From Metaruminococcus_A sp900762715 (GTDB taxonomy: Bacteria > Bacillota > Clostridia > Oscillospirales > Ruminococcaceae): a DNA stretch of 8,011 nt. A model generated the notes under the pieces. The model had not been told where the DNA came from and searched no databases. It saw nothing but the letters and a program-made list of their open reading frames with translations. The stretch lies in assembly GCA_048204295.1 (NCBI GenBank), contig DBFBLF010000005.1, positions 1 through 8,011 on the forward strand. The letters run 5' to 3'. Position numbers and translations under genes: made by a program. Positions 5,549 to 8,011 of the stretch are shown piece by piece. How positions within the stretch are numbered: the first letter of the stretch is position 1; each line of letters opens with the position of its first letter.

Positions 5549-6934
5549 ATGCAAAACCATAAAAATAAATATGCCGTTGCAATTATTGGGGGCGGAATTG
5601 GCGGCATTATGGCCGCACACCGCCTAAGCGAGAAAAATCCTTCTCTCAGCATTTGCATTCTGGAAAAGGGGAACGACATTCTCAAGCGCGTTTGCCCAAT
5701 CATAACCAAGCAGGTTAAAACCTGCGTCAAATGCAAATCCTGCGCGATTATGGAAGGCATGGCGGGGGCGGGAGCTTTTTCGGACGGAAAGTATGTCATC
5801 TCCACCGAATACGGTGGATGGCTGACCGAGTTTATGCCGCCCGAAACAGTTATTGACTACATTGAGCAGGCCGATAAAATCCTGATGGCGCATGGCGCAA
5901 CCACCGAGCGCTATATGCCGGACAACGAGCTCAAAAAGCTCTGCCTCCAGCATGACCTGCACATGAGCCAGGCGCAGCTCAAGCACCTGGGAACCGACGC
6001 AAATTTTGACACAATGCGCAAGCTGATCGACTTTTTGCGGGACAAGGTTGATATCCTCACCAACACCGAGGTTACCGATGTAGACAAGACCGCCCACACC
6101 GTTACCTATTCAAACCGGGAAGGCGAACAAACCATTGAAGCCGGAACGATTATCTTCGCCATAGGGCGGGCCGGCAGCAGTTTTTTCTCAAAATGGTGCA
6201 AGAGAAATGGAATCCCTCTCACAAACAACCAGGTAGATATCGGCGTACGTGTCGAACTGCCGGCCATGGTCTGGGAGGATTTCTCCAAGAAAATATACGA
6301 GCCGAAAATCTGGTACCGTTCGGAACGGTACGGTGACACCACCCGGATGTTCTGCTTCAACGAAGGCGGCCTAGTCGTGACCGAAAACACCTCCGGCGTT
6401 CTCACCGTCAACGGACACGCTTATAAGGACAAGGCGCGCAAGACCGGAAATTCCAACTTTGCCCTTCTCTCCACCAGCCGGTTTACCGAACCTTTCCGGG
6501 AGCCGATTGAGTACGCCCGCCATGTTGCAAGCCTTGCAAACCTCATCAGCGGGGGTTCCGTACTGGTGCAGCGGCTGGGCGACCTGGAACACGGCCGGCG
6601 AACCGATGAAAAACGGCTGGCGCAGTCAACCGTCCGCCCAACGCTGGATGCGGTAGCAGGCGACCTGAGCCTCTGCCTGCCCAAGCGGCAGCTGGACAAC
6701 ATTGTGGAAACTCTTCACGCGCTGGACAAAATCGCCCCGGGCACCGCAAACTACGATACCCTTCTCTACGGGATTGAGTGTAAATATTATTCCGCACGGC
6801 CGGAAGCCGTGGATTTTGAACTGGCCGGAACCAAAGGCATTTACGCCGTCGGCGACGGCGCGGGCTTTACCCGTTCCCTGTCTCAGGCTGCGGCAAACGG
6901 CCTCTACGTTGCGGACCATATTGTAAACAAGTAA
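5549..6934 (+). CDS. Uncharacterised FAD-dependent dehydrogenase (COG2509-like)
   Basis: This is a 461-residue soluble flavoprotein. The N-terminal FAD-binding Rossmann motif is IIGGGIGG (G14, G16, G19), with the ribose-binding acid E39 in ILEKG. A cysteine group follows (C49, C59, C62, C65: C-x9-C-x2-C-x2-C), and then GAGAFSDGK, typical of this family. A C-terminal flavin box reads GIYAVGDGAG, followed by SLSQAAANGLYVAD. The family resembles COG2509, whose substrate is not established to my knowledge. The cysteine spacing would suit a zinc or Fe-S site, but this is inference. It has its own promoter and lies 24 nt before ddh, so the two are probably co-transcribed. Whether the flavoprotein serves DAP metabolism or redox balance cannot be told. 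The enzyme class is clear; the reaction is unknown. Confidence 0.85.
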   Translation: MQNHKNKYAVAIIGGGIGGIMAAHRLSEKNPSLSICILEKGNDILKRVCPIITKQVKTCVKCKSCAIMEGMAGAGAFSDGKYVISTEYGGWLTEFMPPETVIDYIEQADKILMAHGATTERYMPDNELKKLCLQHDLHMSQAQLKHLGTDANFDTMRKLIDFLRDKVDILTNTEVTDVDKTAHTVTYSNREGEQTIEAGTIIFAIGRAGSSFFSKWCKRNGIPLTNNQVDIGVRVELPAMVWEDFSKKIYEPKIWYRSERYGDTTRMFCFNEGGLVVTENTSGVLTVNGHAYKDKARKTGNSNFALLSTSRFTEPFREPIEYARHVASLANLISGGSVLVQRLGDLEHGRRTDEKRLAQSTVRPTLDAVAGDLSLCLPKRQLDNIVETLHALDKIAPGTANYDTLLYGIECKYYSARPEAVDFELAGTKGIYAVGDGAGFTRSLSQAAANGLYVADHIVNK

Positions 6935-6958
6935 ATAAAACTGTAAAGGAGTATCAGT

Positions 6959-7927
6959 ATGGAACAGAAAATTAGAGTTGGCATTGTCGGCTACGGCAAC
7001 CTCGGCAAAGGCGTGGAGCTCGCGCTGAAACAAAATCCGGATTTTGAACTGGCGGCCATTTTTACCCGCAGAACCCCCGCGCCGGATTCCGGCCTGACCT
7101 CAATTGAAAAAATTCTTGACTACAAAGGCAAAATCGACCTGATGTTCATGTGCGGCGGTTCTGCGACCGACCTGCCGGTGCAGGTGCCGGAAATCGCAGC
7201 CCACTTCAACACCATTGACAGCTTTGACACCCACGCAAAAATTCCGGAATATTTTGAAAAGGTCAACGCAGTCGCTAAAAAAGCCGGTACCCTTTCCATG
7301 ATTTCCTCCGGCTGGGATCCGGGCCTGTTTTCTTTGAACCGAGTCCTCTCCTCCGCCGTTCTGCCGGAAGGCCACACCTACACCTTTTGGGGCAAAGGGG
7401 TCAGCCAGGGTCATTCAGACGCAATTCGCCGGATTGAAGGGGTTGCGGATGCAAAACAGTACACCGTTCCCGTCCCTGCCGCTTTAGAAAGTGTACGCAA
7501 AGGTGAAAATAAAGAGTTTACCACCCGCGAAAAACACCGCCGCGTCTGTTATGTTGTTGCAAAAGAAGGGGCCGACAAAGCGCGAATTGAAAAAGAAATT
7601 GTCACCATGCCGAACTATTTTGCCGATTACGACACCGAGGTCCACTTCATCTCCCAAGAAGAGCTCGACCGCGACCATGCCGGGCTTCCGCATGGCGGAT
7701 TTGTCATCCGCAACGGGATAAGCGCCAAGGGCACCAAGCAGAAGGTCGAGTTTGGCCTCGAACTGGGGAGCAATCCGGAGTTCACCTCCAGCGTCTTAGT
7801 CTGCTGCGGGCGCGCTATCGCCCGGATGGCAAAAAACGGCGCAACCGGCGCGGTGACCATTCTGGACATCCCAGTCGGGATGCTATCCCCTCTCTCAGCT
7901 GAAGAGCTGCGGAGAGATTACCTGTAA
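6959..7927 (+). CDS. ddh: meso-Diaminopimelate D-dehydrogenase
   Basis: This 322-residue cytoplasmic enzyme carries out the NADPH-dependent reductive amination of L-2-amino-6-oxopimelate (from tetrahydrodipicolinate) to meso-diaminopimelate. That is the one-step route to the peptidoglycan and lysine precursor. Length matches the family (about 320-330). The N-terminal Rossmann motif is GYGNLG (G11-G16), and FTRRTP shortly after contains the arginines that suit the NADP phosphate. Family motifs follow: GGSATDLP (66-73), SSGWDPG (116-122), WGKGVSQGHSDA (144-155) and HGGFVIRNG near the C-terminus. Lysine at 146 stands where I recall proline in other members. The ribosome site AAAGGAG (6945-6951) sits 7 nt before the ATG. 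It is the second gene of the unit and is followed by a strong terminator. Confidence 0.94.
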   Translation: MEQKIRVGIVGYGNLGKGVELALKQNPDFELAAIFTRRTPAPDSGLTSIEKILDYKGKIDLMFMCGGSATDLPVQVPEIAAHFNTIDSFDTHAKIPEYFEKVNAVAKKAGTLSMISSGWDPGLFSLNRVLSSAVLPEGHTYTFWGKGVSQGHSDAIRRIEGVADAKQYTVPVPAALESVRKGENKEFTTREKHRRVCYVVAKEGADKARIEKEIVTMPNYFADYDTEVHFISQEELDRDHAGLPHGGFVIRNGISAKGTKQKVEFGLELGSNPEFTSSVLVCCGRAIARMAKNGATGAVTILDIPVGMLSPLSAEELRRDYL

Positions 7928-7941
7928 TATTACCACAACGC

Positions 7942-7974
7942 AAAAAAGCACGGATGAAATCATCCGTGCTTTTT
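7942..7974. terminator. Strong, probably bidirectional rho-independent terminator after ddh
   Basis: The hairpin has perfect arms at 7943-7956 and 7961-7974: a GC-rich core of 9 bp (GCACGGATG) flanked by A-T pairs, with a 4-nt AAAT loop. The core is followed by TTTTT and preceded by six A, so it provides a U-tract on both strands. It lies 14 nt after the ddh stop. Confidence 0.92.
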
Positions 7975-7975
7975 G

Positions 7976-8011
7976 TTATTTTCTTTTTCCGTCAGTCAAA
8001 CAGGTGGACGC
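7976..8011 (-). CDS. Possible 3' end of a convergent gene (partial)
   Basis: On the - strand one frame is open from the right edge to TAA (7978-7976) and would end in the residues ASTCLTDGKRK. The other two - frames stop within this stretch. The stop lies 1 nt from a terminator that has a U-tract for this strand, which is what a convergent gene would need. With only eleven residues visible, this is a suggestion, and no family can be named. Confidence 0.25.
   Translation of the reverse strand, partial: ASTCLTDGKRK

Noticed and set aside
1..8011. Mobile elements, CRISPR arrays, tRNA or rRNA genes, riboswitches
   Set aside because: I saw no transposase or integrase motifs, no regularly spaced repeats, no tRNA-like cloverleaf and no long structured leader. 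The only sizeable inverted repeats are the operator dyad and the two hairpins already listed.

Overview
The window looks like a chromosomal segment of an anaerobic, fermentative, H2-producing member of the Clostridia (Bacillota), most likely a relative of Ruminococcus or other Oscillospirales. This rests on the gene families (two [FeFe] hydrogenases, Rex, meso-diaminopimelate dehydrogenase), strong Shine-Dalgarno sites, consensus sigma-A promoters and the use of TTG starts. All complete genes lie on the + strand. There is no sign of mobile elements, CRISPR arrays, tRNA or rRNA.

Region 1 (1-168) is a dense control region. It may hold the tail of an upstream gene. It then carries a near-consensus promoter (-35 at 93-98, -10 at 116-121) wrapped in a large inverted repeat (about 90-146) whose two arms each resemble a Rex operator.

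Region 2 (169-5439) is a five-gene operon: a thioredoxin-like [2Fe-2S] protein, a putative sensory PAS-containing [FeFe] hydrogenase (HydS type), a PP2C/SpoIIE-type Ser/Thr phosphatase with an uncharacterised C-terminal domain, a ferredoxin-type group B [FeFe] hydrogenase (HydA2 type), and the NADH/NAD+ sensor Rex. The first three genes overlap by 4 bp at each junction, and the next two gaps are 18 and 38 nt. A comparable unit (hydS, hydA2, phosphatase, kinase, rex, aad) is known from Ruminococcus albus 7, where HydS is proposed to sense H2. The inferred logic is that Rex reports the NADH/NAD+ ratio at the promoter, HydS reports H2 or redox state through its PAS domain, the phosphatase passes this on by protein dephosphorylation, and HydA2 makes H2. 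No kinase gene is visible here.

Region 3 (5440-5548) holds a perfect 19-bp hairpin directly after rex. Its 3' arm contains the -35 box of a second, extended -10 promoter.

Region 4 (5549-7974) is a two-gene unit: an uncharacterised FAD-dependent dehydrogenase with a four-cysteine cluster, then meso-diaminopimelate dehydrogenase (lysine and peptidoglycan precursor synthesis). It ends in a strong terminator that could work in both directions. A convergent - strand gene may end just beyond it.
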